The notes under the pieces: generated by a model
Databases searched by the model: none
What the model was told of the DNA's origin: nothing
Seen by the model: only the letters and a program-made list of their open reading frames with translations
Made by a program: the position numbers and the translations under genes
Shown: positions 27,493 through 36,344 of the stretch, piece by piece
Numbering within the stretch: the stretch's first letter is position 1
Layout of the letters: every line of letters begins with the position of its first letter
Assembly: GCA_018992685.1 (NCBI GenBank)
Contig: JACVGT010000008.1
Location: 67,414-131,413 of the forward strand
Reading direction: 5' to 3'
DNA length: 64,000 nucleotides
Origin: Theionarchaea archaeon
GTDB taxonomy: Archaea > Methanobacteriota_B > Thermococci > Methanofastidiosales > SZ-28-30

Positions 27493-28176
27493 TTAATAAT
27501 ATCACTCTAGGTTATATATAAGCTTTTCTATCCTAATAATCTTAGTATTATTAAGTGTGCATTCTTAAAGAGATCATGGGTAGTATAAAAGCTTTTCGGT
27601 CATACTGCTGCATTGTACACAAATCCTACAAATCCTTAATTTGAATCATACGAAGAATTTTGGCATTATGCTATAATTTCCACCATTTCAGAACACGGAT
27701 GGTGAATTCCCAACCTCATATTATTTAGTTCCTGCACCGCACGTACGGTCACATCTTGAAGAAGAAATCTGATTTTTGCTTCCTTAATAACGCATTACTT
27801 ATTATGGCTCTATATGCTCACAATTGTTATCTCGGTTAACATAAGAAATCTTCTTGAATGCTCAGCTTTTCCTGTGTTTGTACTTTGCTTTTCATTCTTC
27901 TGTATTCAGTCTACTCACTCACACACCATAATCTGTGAGACGTCTTCCGGTACGCATAGAGGCATCTTTCCTGTCTTCGGTATTAGTTCCGACACCTTTT
28001 TTTCTTCTTGTGCAGTTACATTCATTTCCTACATTATGTGCTGCGTTCACCAAAGCTCTCCTAATCTTTGTTCCATTCGGTTTTTGTCGTTATCTCAAAT
28101 ATAGGAATTCTATTCTATCTCACGCTGCTTCATTTTCCACGGGAATGAATCTCCTGTGTCGATGGTGCCATTCTTA
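27493..28176. other. AT-rich non-coding spacer between divergent genes
   Basis: About 680 bases with no convincing gene on either strand; the open frames here translate to Phe/Ser/Cys-rich, non-repetitive strings without start signals. Apart from the promoter elements at each edge nothing is recognised. A decayed gene or an untranslated RNA cannot be excluded. Confidence 0.4.
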
Positions 28177-28192
28177 AAAATACTAGTATTTT
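28177..28192. promoter_or_regulatory. operator palindrome upstream of the metallopeptidase operon
   Basis: AAAATACTAGTATTTT is a perfect 16-bp palindrome sharing its 12-bp core with 27479-27492. It lies about 12 bases upstream of a TATA box (GATTTATAAG, 28204-28213), a position suited to activation or to blocking TFB/TBP binding. Confidence 0.65.
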
Positions 28193-28254
28193 GCCTAACA
28201 ATAGATTTATAAGGCAGTAAGAAGAAAAAAATGTTATAGGGAGGAGATGTCCTG

Positions 28255-29397
28255 ATGGATAATATGGAAATTGAGGTCTCAGATCGGATAAACACATTCC
28301 TTCTACTTTCCTTCAAGAAAAGAAAGCTAAGTCTCGAGATTCATCTAGAAAAAACGAAAACAGGCATTTTTGAAGGAATCAAAGAGTGGAGAAAAACCTA
28401 TAGGGAAGAACTTGAGATTCTGCAGAGACTGAATCCAGAAGATAGAGAAGAAAAGATGATCATAGAAGAACTGTGCAGCCGGAAACTCTTTTTCCAATTC
28501 GAAGACGCGGAAAGAGAAGAGAATTCATACAATGATTTTTCACACATTCTCCTCGGAAGACACGATTTTGTTTACCTGCTGGAAAGTCCGAACCTTGTTG
28601 AAACGAGCTCGATTCTTCACAATATCAACAAGAAGCTGGAAGAACAAGGTTTGATCGAGGAAAGCGAAAACATTTCAGGCATTCCTATGGACTTCACTTT
28701 CGACTGTGAAGGAAAATGCAGGTATTTCATTGGCGAGAATAATGCCTGGTTCAGGGGAGAAGGACATTCCTTTCGGAGGATTAAGATGTATAAAAGCTTT
28801 ATTTATGCCATATTCTGCATCGAATTCAAGAAGGGGGCGAAGGAAGAAGGTCAGTTTGTCAATCTGCCTGAATTCCTTTTGAAGTTGGAAATCCTTCGTG
28901 ATGAACTAAGGAGACACGCTATCGGAATGTTCCTAGGATTTGGCCTTCACGATCTTATCCTAATATTGGGAAGTGAGAAAATCTCCGACATTGTTTCAAT
29001 TGTGCTGAGATTCAGGGAAATCTATCTTCTTAACAGGGAATCAAGCACCATTAGAGACACATCCACAATTTTCTGTTTGCCTGAGGAAGAACCTAAGAAT
29101 TCGGAGTCAAGTGAAGACATCGAATATTCTACTCTGGTCAGTATTGTAACGGGTAGTGACAATCTCACATATCAGGAGATAAGAAGCAATGACGTGATTA
29201 GGAGTTGTGTCCAGAATGGAGAAATCAGATTTTTCGAGAGACAAGGATACTATGATCTCATAATGTCATTCAGACCAAAATCCCACTACTCAGCGAGGCA
29301 TGTGACCGAAGAGTTATTCAAAATCGACAGTGTCCTCAAGACCTCTACGATAGTGAAGATGGAAAAGGAAGAGGGTAGAAAACACCCACAAGACTGA
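28255..29397 (+). CDS. protein with three GxxD (AsnC/Lrp-like) segments
   Basis: A 380-residue soluble protein not recognised as a named family. Three segments share a pattern seen in AsnC/Lrp-type ligand domains: GRHDFVYLLE (101-110), GLHDLILILG (230-239) and GYYDLIMSFR (331-340). The last two are followed about 35 residues later by DTSTIF and KTSTIV. This suggests three tandem ferredoxin-like (beta-alpha-beta-beta-alpha-beta) units that could bind a small ligand or oligomerise. GGAGGAG at 28240-28246 supports ATG 28255. A 21-base gap separates it from the metallopeptidase-like gene downstream, and both follow the palindromic operator. Sensor or adaptor of that protein is an inference. Confidence 0.55.
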   Translation: MDNMEIEVSDRINTFLLLSFKKRKLSLEIHLEKTKTGIFEGIKEWRKTYREELEILQRLNPEDREEKMIIEELCSRKLFFQFEDAEREENSYNDFSHILLGRHDFVYLLESPNLVETSSILHNINKKLEEQGLIEESENISGIPMDFTFDCEGKCRYFIGENNAWFRGEGHSFRRIKMYKSFIYAIFCIEFKKGAKEEGQFVNLPEFLLKLEILRDELRRHAIGMFLGFGLHDLILILGSEKISDIVSIVLRFREIYLLNRESSTIRDTSTIFCLPEEEPKNSESSEDIEYSTLVSIVTGSDNLTYQEIRSNDVIRSCVQNGEIRFFERQGYYDLIMSFRPKSHYSARHVTEELFKIDSVLKTSTIVKMEKEEGRKHPQD

Positions 29398-29418
29398 AAG
29401 GAAAAGAGGCGACTTGCA

Positions 29419-31770
29419 ATGAGAGATAAGAACGAACTGGGAAGAAAAATCTTCGAGAAAAGAAGGCGCCTAGTAAAAGACCTGGCCAAGGCTCATCTGA
29501 GATCGATTCATGCCTTCAGAAGAAATTGGAATTCCAAGTACGAGAATTTTCTTCTTCCAAAGGCAGAAACCGTTTTTGATTATCTGACAAGAGAGACTGA
29601 AGGAACTAAGTCAATGCAATATTCTGGTGCTGACGAATGGTTCAAGATTCACGAGGATGAGGAAAGGTTGGAAAGGACAGTCCAGGCAATCCTCACCATT
29701 CTCAATTGGATATACTGGCAGAGACTTGAAGGCCATGAAGTAACCGATGTTTCAGCAGCAAGAGAATGTTCTTTTGAAGACATTGGAGGGATTCAACAGC
29801 TTTTCATCGCTTCTGACGCTCTGATCGGAGATTACAAGTCGAGTTTTTCCTTTAAGATTCCCTATGACATCTTCAGTGTTTTCGGCCTCCATCATTCTAT
29901 GCAGGCCACCTTTCCTTTTTTCGTTTCTGCCCCGCGATATGCAAAGTACGGGTTTTTTCCATGCTGGGTTCTCTTTTCGCATGAAGTAGCCCACATCGCA
30001 GTAGGATGGATACAAAAGAACTATGGCAGATGGTTGACGATTGAAAGAGATCTGGTGACGTTGTCTGAGAATAATACCATAAGGAATTCTGGAGAGCTCG
30101 AAGAATTTCTTGGCGAAGTCAGTAAGTTAAAAAAACAGAAAAGAAAAATACGAAAAGAGATCAACGAAACGGAAGAAGCAAAGGTAGACCAGATTACGGA
30201 GCTAGAAGAGAAACTTGAAGAAATGGAAAGCCTTGTGAGGGAAATGAAGAAGAAATCAACATTTTTTGGCGAACAATATAAAGAATATCTCGATAGTAAG
30301 ATAGAAGATAGAGGAAAGCTAATCTTTGAAGAAATCAAATCCTGGTCAGACAAGATCTTCAATGAGATGAGATCATTCTTGATATCTAACTCGATTGAAC
30401 TCAAACGCTTTGAAGAATTGCTGGGCAGATTGAAAACAATAGATGGATGCGGAGAAATTGAGGAGTTTGATCGCTGGTCAGACTTCGTTTCATCATGTGG
30501 AGAAATACTCCGTGAATTGGATGATATTGTTGAAGAAAATGATCTCAAGGAACAGATTGAAGCCACTAGCCTGAACTCCAGAATAGACGATCTGGATGCT
30601 TATTTGCTGAACTATGTTGAAGTCTATAAACCTATAATGGAATTTGCTAGAAACTTCATTGATTCAGATGATGCGTCTTTGAATAATAAAATCGAAGATT
30701 TTTTCGGGAAATGGAAAAATATCTGTCTAAGAGCCGATGAACTAACTGAATTGATGACAAGACTTACAAGTGGACATACAGGCCGGAGAATCTCATATGG
30801 ACGCTTCCAGAATTTTTCCGAACAGCTAATTTGTGATATTATTGCAACTCTCCTTTCAGGTGAGTACTACATATACTCATTTTGTTTCTTTAATTTCTTT
30901 CCAACCCTCCTTACGTCCAAGAAAGGAATCGTTGGACAAATTGCCCGGACACCCATGGTCCTTAGACTTTTTGTTTGCCTAGAGACTCTTGGACACACAG
31001 TGCCCGAATTGAGGGAACCATTAGATTCACTCTCGGAAAAATATCTGTATTCAAGGAGAAGAGATGAAACAGTTGCCAAAGAGGGCAATGAAAACTGTAA
31101 CCCAACTGAATTTGGTGTAGTTGAAATTCTTGAACAATTGTCCATAGAATGTAGGAAAAGAGACAGGAGAACTGAACCAGAAGTCCATCAGAATCAGAAG
31201 AACATGATCGAAGAGCTCTTGAAGGAAGTCTTAGATGAAGAAAAGCTGGTTGGAGAATTTTTCACTAGAAATAAGAGGAAAATGGACACAAAGAGTGAGA
31301 TGGGTGACCTACTAGACCGTTTCAACTACATGGACAGTCTCTTGCAGGAGGATCTCAGAGTGCTTCTGAGACGAGGGTCGCCAGCGCTAGAGAAACTTGA
31401 AGGTCGGGGGATCGAAAAGAACTCCCTTCATGAATTGATAGATCTAATTAGAGATAATCTAATTAATGCTGAAGGGTGTTTCTACAATCCAAAGAAGGAT
31501 TTTGAAGAAATCAGGAAGATGGAAAGTCTTTCAGACAGACTCAGGAAAGGGATCATAATTCTAGATTCTGAACAGAAATCGAGGTACATTATCTCTGCAT
31601 TTTGCTATCTTTATTTCAAGGAAAGATTGGTTGGAGGAACGCCGAAGCACGACTTCATCAAGGCCTTCAATTCCACCGTGCTCTCAATCGCGTGGTCAAA
31701 ACAAGCATTGGAACGATTTTCGCACGAAAAGAGTTCAGCGCCTGGCAGCAATCCAGGGGAAGTTCATTGA
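29419..31770 (+). CDS. large HExxH metallopeptidase-like protein with coiled coil
   Basis: A 783-residue protein. H188-E189-V-A-H192 (WVLFSHEVAHIAVGW) is a zincin active-site helix. A later helix with E468 and D473 (FSEQLICDIIATLLSGEYY) is placed as in zincins where an Glu/Asp supplies the third zinc ligand. Between them lies a long, charged, partly coiled-coil insertion (about 215-450). The C-terminal third is helical and unrecognised. No signal peptide or transmembrane anchor is visible, so it probably acts in the cytoplasm. It shares an operon with the GxxD-segment protein. Its 3' end overlaps a convergent small gene by 36 bases. The substrate is unknown. Confidence 0.6.
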   Translation: MRDKNELGRKIFEKRRRLVKDLAKAHLRSIHAFRRNWNSKYENFLLPKAETVFDYLTRETEGTKSMQYSGADEWFKIHEDEERLERTVQAILTILNWIYWQRLEGHEVTDVSAARECSFEDIGGIQQLFIASDALIGDYKSSFSFKIPYDIFSVFGLHHSMQATFPFFVSAPRYAKYGFFPCWVLFSHEVAHIAVGWIQKNYGRWLTIERDLVTLSENNTIRNSGELEEFLGEVSKLKKQKRKIRKEINETEEAKVDQITELEEKLEEMESLVREMKKKSTFFGEQYKEYLDSKIEDRGKLIFEEIKSWSDKIFNEMRSFLISNSIELKRFEELLGRLKTIDGCGEIEEFDRWSDFVSSCGEILRELDDIVEENDLKEQIEATSLNSRIDDLDAYLLNYVEVYKPIMEFARNFIDSDDASLNNKIEDFFGKWKNICLRADELTELMTRLTSGHTGRRISYGRFQNFSEQLICDIIATLLSGEYYIYSFCFFNFFPTLLTSKKGIVGQIARTPMVLRLFVCLETLGHTVPELREPLDSLSEKYLYSRRRDETVAKEGNENCNPTEFGVVEILEQLSIECRKRDRRTEPEVHQNQKNMIEELLKEVLDEEKLVGEFFTRNKRKMDTKSEMGDLLDRFNYMDSLLQEDLRVLLRRGSPALEKLEGRGIEKNSLHELIDLIRDNLINAEGCFYNPKKDFEEIRKMESLSDRLRKGIIILDSEQKSRYIISAFCYLYFKERLVGGTPKHDFIKAFNSTVLSIAWSKQALERFSHEKSSAPGSNPGEVH

Positions 31771-31998
31771 CATGTATTCCCATCCCTTCTTCTCCACCAC
31801 AAGAACCTCACCACTCTTGTAGAATCGTATGTATCCTTTTCTTCTCAAATACTGGAGTGAGCCTCTGTACTCGGGGACTCTTGACACTGCAGTGAGAGGT
31901 GCGTATTTTTCATGATGTGCCTTGATCCATTTGGCAAGTCTAGGCAATACCATTTCCAAAGCGTAGGATTCACTTTTCTCCAGTTTTATTAACTTCAT
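31735..31998 (-). CDS. small DNA-binding-like protein
   Basis: An 87-residue basic protein, possibly a winged helix (helices near 12-30, 45-58; RKGYIRFYKSGEVLVVEKKG as a wing-like hairpin). It has its own AT-rich promoter (GCTTAAATAT near 32020-32030), giving a leaderless start near ATG 31998. A weak ACTAGT half-similarity to the locus operator lies at 32042-32047. It is convergent with, and overlaps, the metallopeptidase-like gene, so it may be a second regulator of the locus. Confidence 0.5.
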   Translation of the reverse strand: MKLIKLEKSESYALEMVLPRLAKWIKAHHEKYAPLTAVSRVPEYRGSLQYLRRKGYIRFYKSGEVLVVEKKGWEYMSMNFPWIAARR

Positions 31999-32001
31999 CA
32001 C

Positions 32002-32517
32002 AATAATTAAGATTATTAAGATATTTAAGCTTTTTCGTTTTACTAGTTTGTAAATAAGATACGGACAACTGCAATCTCCTTTCCTGTGTTAAAATCATCA
32101 AAGGAAGCAGAATTTCTATCGCTCAGATGATACATTCTCCATGCTAGAGAAGGCTGTCTTCCCAACGGTACGTCTCACCTGCAAGGTTAAAGAATACGCA
32201 CAAACTTGTAGATCATGATATCTGTATATCAGGTGGTGGAAAAGTGCATCTGAGGTGTTTTCCTAATAGATGCTTCTTAGCATACCAGATAGGTCCTTGG
32301 TAATAATAAATGAAACAAACTTGAAGAATGATATCCTTTTGCTTCATCTCTTTTTTCTCATACAGAGACAATCATCCCAGAATATCTCTCATCGATGGAT
32401 TCTTACGACAGCATCCTAGGTTGGATTGCCCTTTTCTTAACGGAACGGGTTATCTCATTATGTGGATCACAGAGGCTCTTTAAGAAGGTTTTTAAATGTT
32501 CGTCCTTTACTACGCTC
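32002..32517. other. AT-rich intergenic region
   Basis: No supported gene. It holds the promoter of the small minus-strand gene at its left edge and TTTTTAAATG (about 32489-32498), the TATA box of the lipoprotein gene, at its right. The frame that opens at 32395 upstream of the lipoprotein lies ahead of that promoter and is not used. Confidence 0.5.
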
Positions 32518-32880
32518 ATGAAAAGAGTAATCCTGCTTCTGTTAGTACTCTCGGTTGGATGTGTTGGGCAGAAAAAGAGCTACAACATGGACGAGAGTCG
32601 CGACATTGCGCGAGAATTCGTGCTCACCAGTCCCACCTACAAGTTCGACGGAAACGGACTCGAACTTGTCGATACGGTGACTCTGGAGTGTGACTCCTGC
32701 TGGCAGTTCACCTTCACGTTCACATCAAGTCATGGTGGATATGGCGATAGAACAGGGGAGATAATAACTCAGGTCATCACCCCGCACGTGGCCGCAGTGA
32801 CAGTCGAGAATGGGAAGGTGACAAGAGCTGTGCTTGATGAGAGTTGGGACATGATCTCCCAGACACTGCTGGGAGAATGA
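32518..32880 (+). CDS. small predicted lipoprotein
   Basis: A 120-residue protein with a signal peptide and lipobox (MKRVILLLLVLSVGC), so the mature N terminus would be a lipid-bearing cysteine outside the membrane. The mature part has a CDSCWQF motif and looks like a single small alpha/beta domain of PepSY-like length. The leaderless ATG at 32518 fits the TATA box. Function unknown. Confidence 0.7.
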   Translation: MKRVILLLLVLSVGCVGQKKSYNMDESRDIAREFVLTSPTYKFDGNGLELVDTVTLECDSCWQFTFTFTSSHGGYGDRTGEIITQVITPHVAAVTVENGKVTRAVLDESWDMISQTLLGE

Positions 32881-32936
32881 TGATGCCTCACTGACGAATC
32901 ACCTAGATTTTTAAGGGGCTCTTTACATACTGTCCC

Positions 32937-33332
32937 ATGCAGTGGAAACGCATCGCAGCTATCGTTGCCCTCACGACAGACGAGTTGATGTTCACCTTCT
33001 TGTTTTTTGTAGTGCTGCCCTTATTCAACGTGAGACTGCCGCTTTCAGTCTATGGTGGTGTCATTGGTTTCCTGATTGGCAAGGATCTCATCGTCGTGAG
33101 ACTCATTTGGAACGTTGTTGTAAAACCCCCTGAAACGGGGAGTGAAGCACTGCTGCGAAAAGTTGGGGTCGCTGTCACTGATATTGATGCCCATTCTTCA
33201 GGTACAGTTCAGATTGAGAATGAACTGTGGAACGCAGAGTCAGTTCATCCTGTCAGGAAAGGGGATAGGGTGAAAATCCTCTCTCTAGAGGGTCTCTCTC
33301 TCCAGGTAGAACCAGTGGCTGATCAAGAATAG
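32937..33332 (+). CDS. NfeD-like membrane protein with C-terminal OB fold
   Basis: A 131-residue protein with two transmembrane helices (about 5-28 and 33-56) and a C-terminal OB-fold domain (VGVAVTDI...GTVQIENELWNAESV...KGDRVKILSLEGL), the short NfeD form. NfeD proteins work with stomatin-type membrane scaffolds, but no stomatin gene is present here. ATTTTTAAGG (32907-32916) gives a leaderless ATG at 32937. Confidence 0.75.
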   Translation: MQWKRIAAIVALTTDELMFTFLFFVVLPLFNVRLPLSVYGGVIGFLIGKDLIVVRLIWNVVVKPPETGSEALLRKVGVAVTDIDAHSSGTVQIENELWNAESVHPVRKGDRVKILSLEGLSLQVEPVADQE

Positions 33333-33398
33333 CACCAAGGTTCATCCACTGACACGTGACCTGGAAAAGGATTTTAAGAACAGGTTCCAGGGTAGAGC

Positions 33399-34148
33399 AT
33401 GGCCAGCTTCATGTTGGATTTGGATGGAGTTTTACGAAGAGGAACCCATGTTATTGCAGGAGCTCCAGAACTCCTTGAGGTACTGAATGACTATGTGGTG
33501 GTCACCAACAATTCCACGAGGACGTCTCAAATGTACGCAGAAGAACTCCAGGCCTTGGGACTGCGCATACCTCCTGAGAAAATTCTCACATCTGCTAGAG
33601 CAACAGCATTATTCCTGAAGGAGAACAGAGACTACCAGACAGCGTGGGTGGTGGGAGAAAAGGGGTTACTGCATGAAATCCAGGGCATTGGGTACACTGT
33701 TACTCCCGGTTGCCAGTGTGTCGTTGTGGGCTGGGACAGAACTCTCACCTATCAGAAGCTGGAGACCGCCTGTCTGGCCATCAGAAGGGGTGCAGAATTC
33801 ATTGGAACCAACCCAGACCTGACCTACCCATCAGAAAAGGGTATCATCCCCGGTTGTGGGTCAATTCTGGCTTTCCTTCAGGCCTGCACTGATAGAACTC
33901 CTTTGGTGATTGGAAAACCTAACACTCTCATTATGGAATTGGCGCTGAAAATGTTGAAAGACAAGGATGCCTACGTCATTGGGGACAGGTTGGACACTGA
34001 TGTACAGGCAGGTATCAATGCAAACCTGAAAACTATTCTGGTATTAACAGGAGTGGAAACTGAAGAAAGTGTTAGTTCCTCCAAAATCAAGCCAGATCTC
34101 ATATTTGAAACTCTTGATGATGTGAAAAGGTTCGTCTGTCAGTTCTGA
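33399..34148 (+). CDS. HAD-superfamily phosphatase, NagD/phosphoglycolate-type
   Basis: A 249-residue class II HAD hydrolase. The nucleophile motif is MLDLDGVL, motif II VVTNNSTRT, the lysine lies in VIGKPN and motif IV is VIGDRLDTDVQAG. Members dephosphorylate small sugar phosphates, nucleotides or phosphoglycolate. GGATTTTAAG at about 33369-33378 gives a leaderless ATG at 33399. Confidence 0.88.
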   Translation: MASFMLDLDGVLRRGTHVIAGAPELLEVLNDYVVVTNNSTRTSQMYAEELQALGLRIPPEKILTSARATALFLKENRDYQTAWVVGEKGLLHEIQGIGYTVTPGCQCVVVGWDRTLTYQKLETACLAIRRGAEFIGTNPDLTYPSEKGIIPGCGSILAFLQACTDRTPLVIGKPNTLIMELALKMLKDKDAYVIGDRLDTDVQAGINANLKTILVLTGVETEESVSSSKIKPDLIFETLDDVKRFVCQF

Positions 34149-34319
34149 AAAGTCTGCCAATCCTCGACCTGGTCTATCCTCACATTCTCTTCCTTCCTTT
34201 CTTCTCCTTTCTTCACAAAGCATTTCGTTGACAGTTCACATACCAGGACGTTTCCAGAGCTTTTCTCAAGACACTCCTCAAACGAAACCTTGATGTGAGA
34301 ATACGTGTGAATTGAAACG

Positions 34320-35141
34320 TCACTGCACCAGAACACCCATGCATTCAGGGTGTTGCACAAGATAGCCGATAAAGAGTCCAAGAATGCCCAGCGATGCATA
34401 TGGTCCTGCATGCGCTTCGTCGTGCCTAGCAGCCAGCAACAATCCCGCAAGCCCGAAGGCTGAAGCGAACACCGCTCCCACTTCCAAGGAATGGGTGAAG
34501 GCTGATACAGCCAGCATACAGGGAAAAGCGATATCAGCACACCCAACGAGAGAGGGTCCATCTTTGGTGGTTGCTCTGAATATAAGGATGCTCTTCTCTT
34601 GAGACATGCCTTTTGCTATTTTCTCCATGTAATCACTCTGCCGTGATGATAGTATTGACGACAGCATGTCCAACAGAATGAGGAATGCAAAGAGTGCAAC
34701 TACGTGGATAACTTCAAAGTACGACCCCAGGACAGCAGCAGAACCTACAGCAAATATTCCGGTGCTCACGAGGTGAAACTGACTGACCCTATATTGGAGG
34801 ATTACTGCCACACTGGAGAGTACTACAATTACGTACCAGGTCTGACCCAGGAGGAGCAGGATAAGTGCGACTCCTGCCCACAAGAGTCCATATTCCCCAA
34901 ATGAATGGAACATGCGGCTCAGCCCAAACCGTATCAAGAGCAATAACATGATGATTACCACCACAATGAGGCACCCGACAACGACAAGCATGTTTACCTG
35001 CCCAATTCCACCTAGTGCTTCGTCTACTGTGCCAAGAAGATCAAATCTCCTTCCCAGTATTATAGCAGTTACCTACACCAGCAAATAGAGTAAGACAAGA
35101 AATACCCTGAAGTCCATGTGCCACTTTTCTTTGGTCTTCAT
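34320..35141 (-). pseudogene. presenilin-type intramembrane aspartyl protease, interrupted by in-frame TAG
   Basis: The frame begins at ATG 35141, which has GGAGTG upstream and lies 4 bases after the preceding gene. It runs 22 codons (first hydrophobic helix FRVFLVLLYLLV), meets TAG at 35073-35075, and continues open in the same frame to 34320. The full span would be 273 residues, the usual size of archaeal presenilin homologues. Both catalytic aspartates remain: D158 in FLILLDMLSS and D203 in LVGCADIAFPCML. The second site is GCAD where GLGD is usual. Either the gene carries a nonsense mutation (a protein restarted at ATG 34991 would lack the first helix), or TAG is read through. TAG is a frequent normal stop in this window, which argues against pyrrolysine, but only weakly. 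Confidence 0.7.
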
Positions 35142-35145
35142 ACTA

Positions 35146-35907
35146 TCACTCCTTCCCCTTCAAAGAAAGAGCCAGGTTCGCCCAGGCATCATCTCGTTTC
35201 TCCTTGTCATCAATGCGTGAAGCAATCAGGTTAGCCAGAAATGACTGACTTGTGGATACCAACTTTGCATGAAACTCGGTGAGGCTCTTGCTCGTCTCAG
35301 CAAACATACCTAAGTATACACGGGCCACATAATTGGTCAAAATACTACCGATGGAACCCAGTACTCCAATGAGTGCTTTTTCTACCCATGTTGCCGATTC
35401 TGACCAGTACATCAGAAGGTACAGGGCTGCACCAATTATCCCCACCCCAAGAAAAACACACAGTACTCCCACAGCGAATATCCAGTAATTCTGGCTCAGA
35501 TTCAGATCATAATACCTTCTCAACTGAATTTGGTTAATTCTCAGCAATTTTTCAGCCCTGTTTTCTTCAGGTGTGGGAATCAAATCGAGAAGGTCAATCT
35601 CAAAAGCGAGGTCCTGTATCTCCTCCTGTATGGATTTCAGTTTTGTCCTTCCTACAGAGACCGCTGAGATAAGCGCTACCGTGCCAAAAGTGAGCAAGAC
35701 CACGTAATCCGCTGGAGAAAAAGGTGGTCGTATGTCAAAGAAGACATCAGTAATAAAACAGGCAAATCCCAACGATATGAAAATAAGGCCAACGACGAGA
35801 ACCAGACAGTAAACGCGCTGGATAGTCCTTAATCGGTTCGACCGCTCTTTCTTTTCCTTGGTGAAGGTTTCTTCCAGATCTTCATTCTTACTTCTTCCAG
35901 TATCCAT
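35146..35907 (-). CDS. four-helix membrane protein, TRADD-N-associated membrane-domain-like
   Basis: A 253-residue protein. Two helix pairs (about 30-53/68-86 and 142-166/177-195) are separated by a cytoplasmic helical segment. The second half, with LRRYYDLNLSQNYWIFAVG before the helices and a long amphipathic C-terminal helix, resembles the membrane module found with TRADD-N domains in bacterial conflict proteins. The match is by eye. GGGAGG lies 6 bases before the ATG. It is the first gene of an operon with the presenilin-type protease. Confidence 0.55.
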   Translation of the reverse strand: MDTGRSKNEDLEETFTKEKKERSNRLRTIQRVYCLVLVVGLIFISLGFACFITDVFFDIRPPFSPADYVVLLTFGTVALISAVSVGRTKLKSIQEEIQDLAFEIDLLDLIPTPEENRAEKLLRINQIQLRRYYDLNLSQNYWIFAVGVLCVFLGVGIIGAALYLLMYWSESATWVEKALIGVLGSIGSILTNYVARVYLGMFAETSKSLTEFHAKLVSTSQSFLANLIASRIDDKEKRDDAWANLALSLKGKE

Positions 35908-36344
35908 GTCATGCCTCCCTTACGAGTTTGATCCACTCATTGTGTCAGGCGCTGAGCACCTGACCAAGATGAATCTGATCCCTATTCTTTCTGTCATTCA
36001 TATGTCTTGGGTCTGTGTTGATTAATGCAAACCGAATCGTAGATATCTGGGTTCCGGGTATCTCTCTTGGTATTATCGGGTGAATAGCCCAAAATAAGAC
36101 CTTGAGTCTCCTATCAGTCTCATTCTGCTTTTCATTTCACTTTGAGATGTGACAAGAGTAGTCAGCACTCTAATGAAGGAATGGCAGCTCGAATATCTGA
36201 AGAACTGGATTGATTGCCTCCCTGTCTAGCTGATCAGCAGCCCAGCACTCCACGGATTCGGAGTAGGGTGATAGACACGATCGATCATTCGAAGAGATCG
36301 GACTTCTCTTGTCTTCATGTCGAAGCTCGATGTTCTTATGGCAG
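35908..36344. other. intergenic region
   Basis: About 440 bases with no convincing gene. A minus-strand frame ending at 36170 contains a protein-like tail (REAINPVLQIFELPF) but has no start signal and overlaps the end of the DUF1614 gene; it may be residual coding sequence. Confidence 0.4.

Noticed and set aside
34320-35141. Pyrrolysine as the default explanation of the in-frame TAG codons
   Set aside because: TAG is the normal stop of many intact genes in the window, and the second in-frame TAG lies in a gene that also has two frameshifts; kept only as one possibility.
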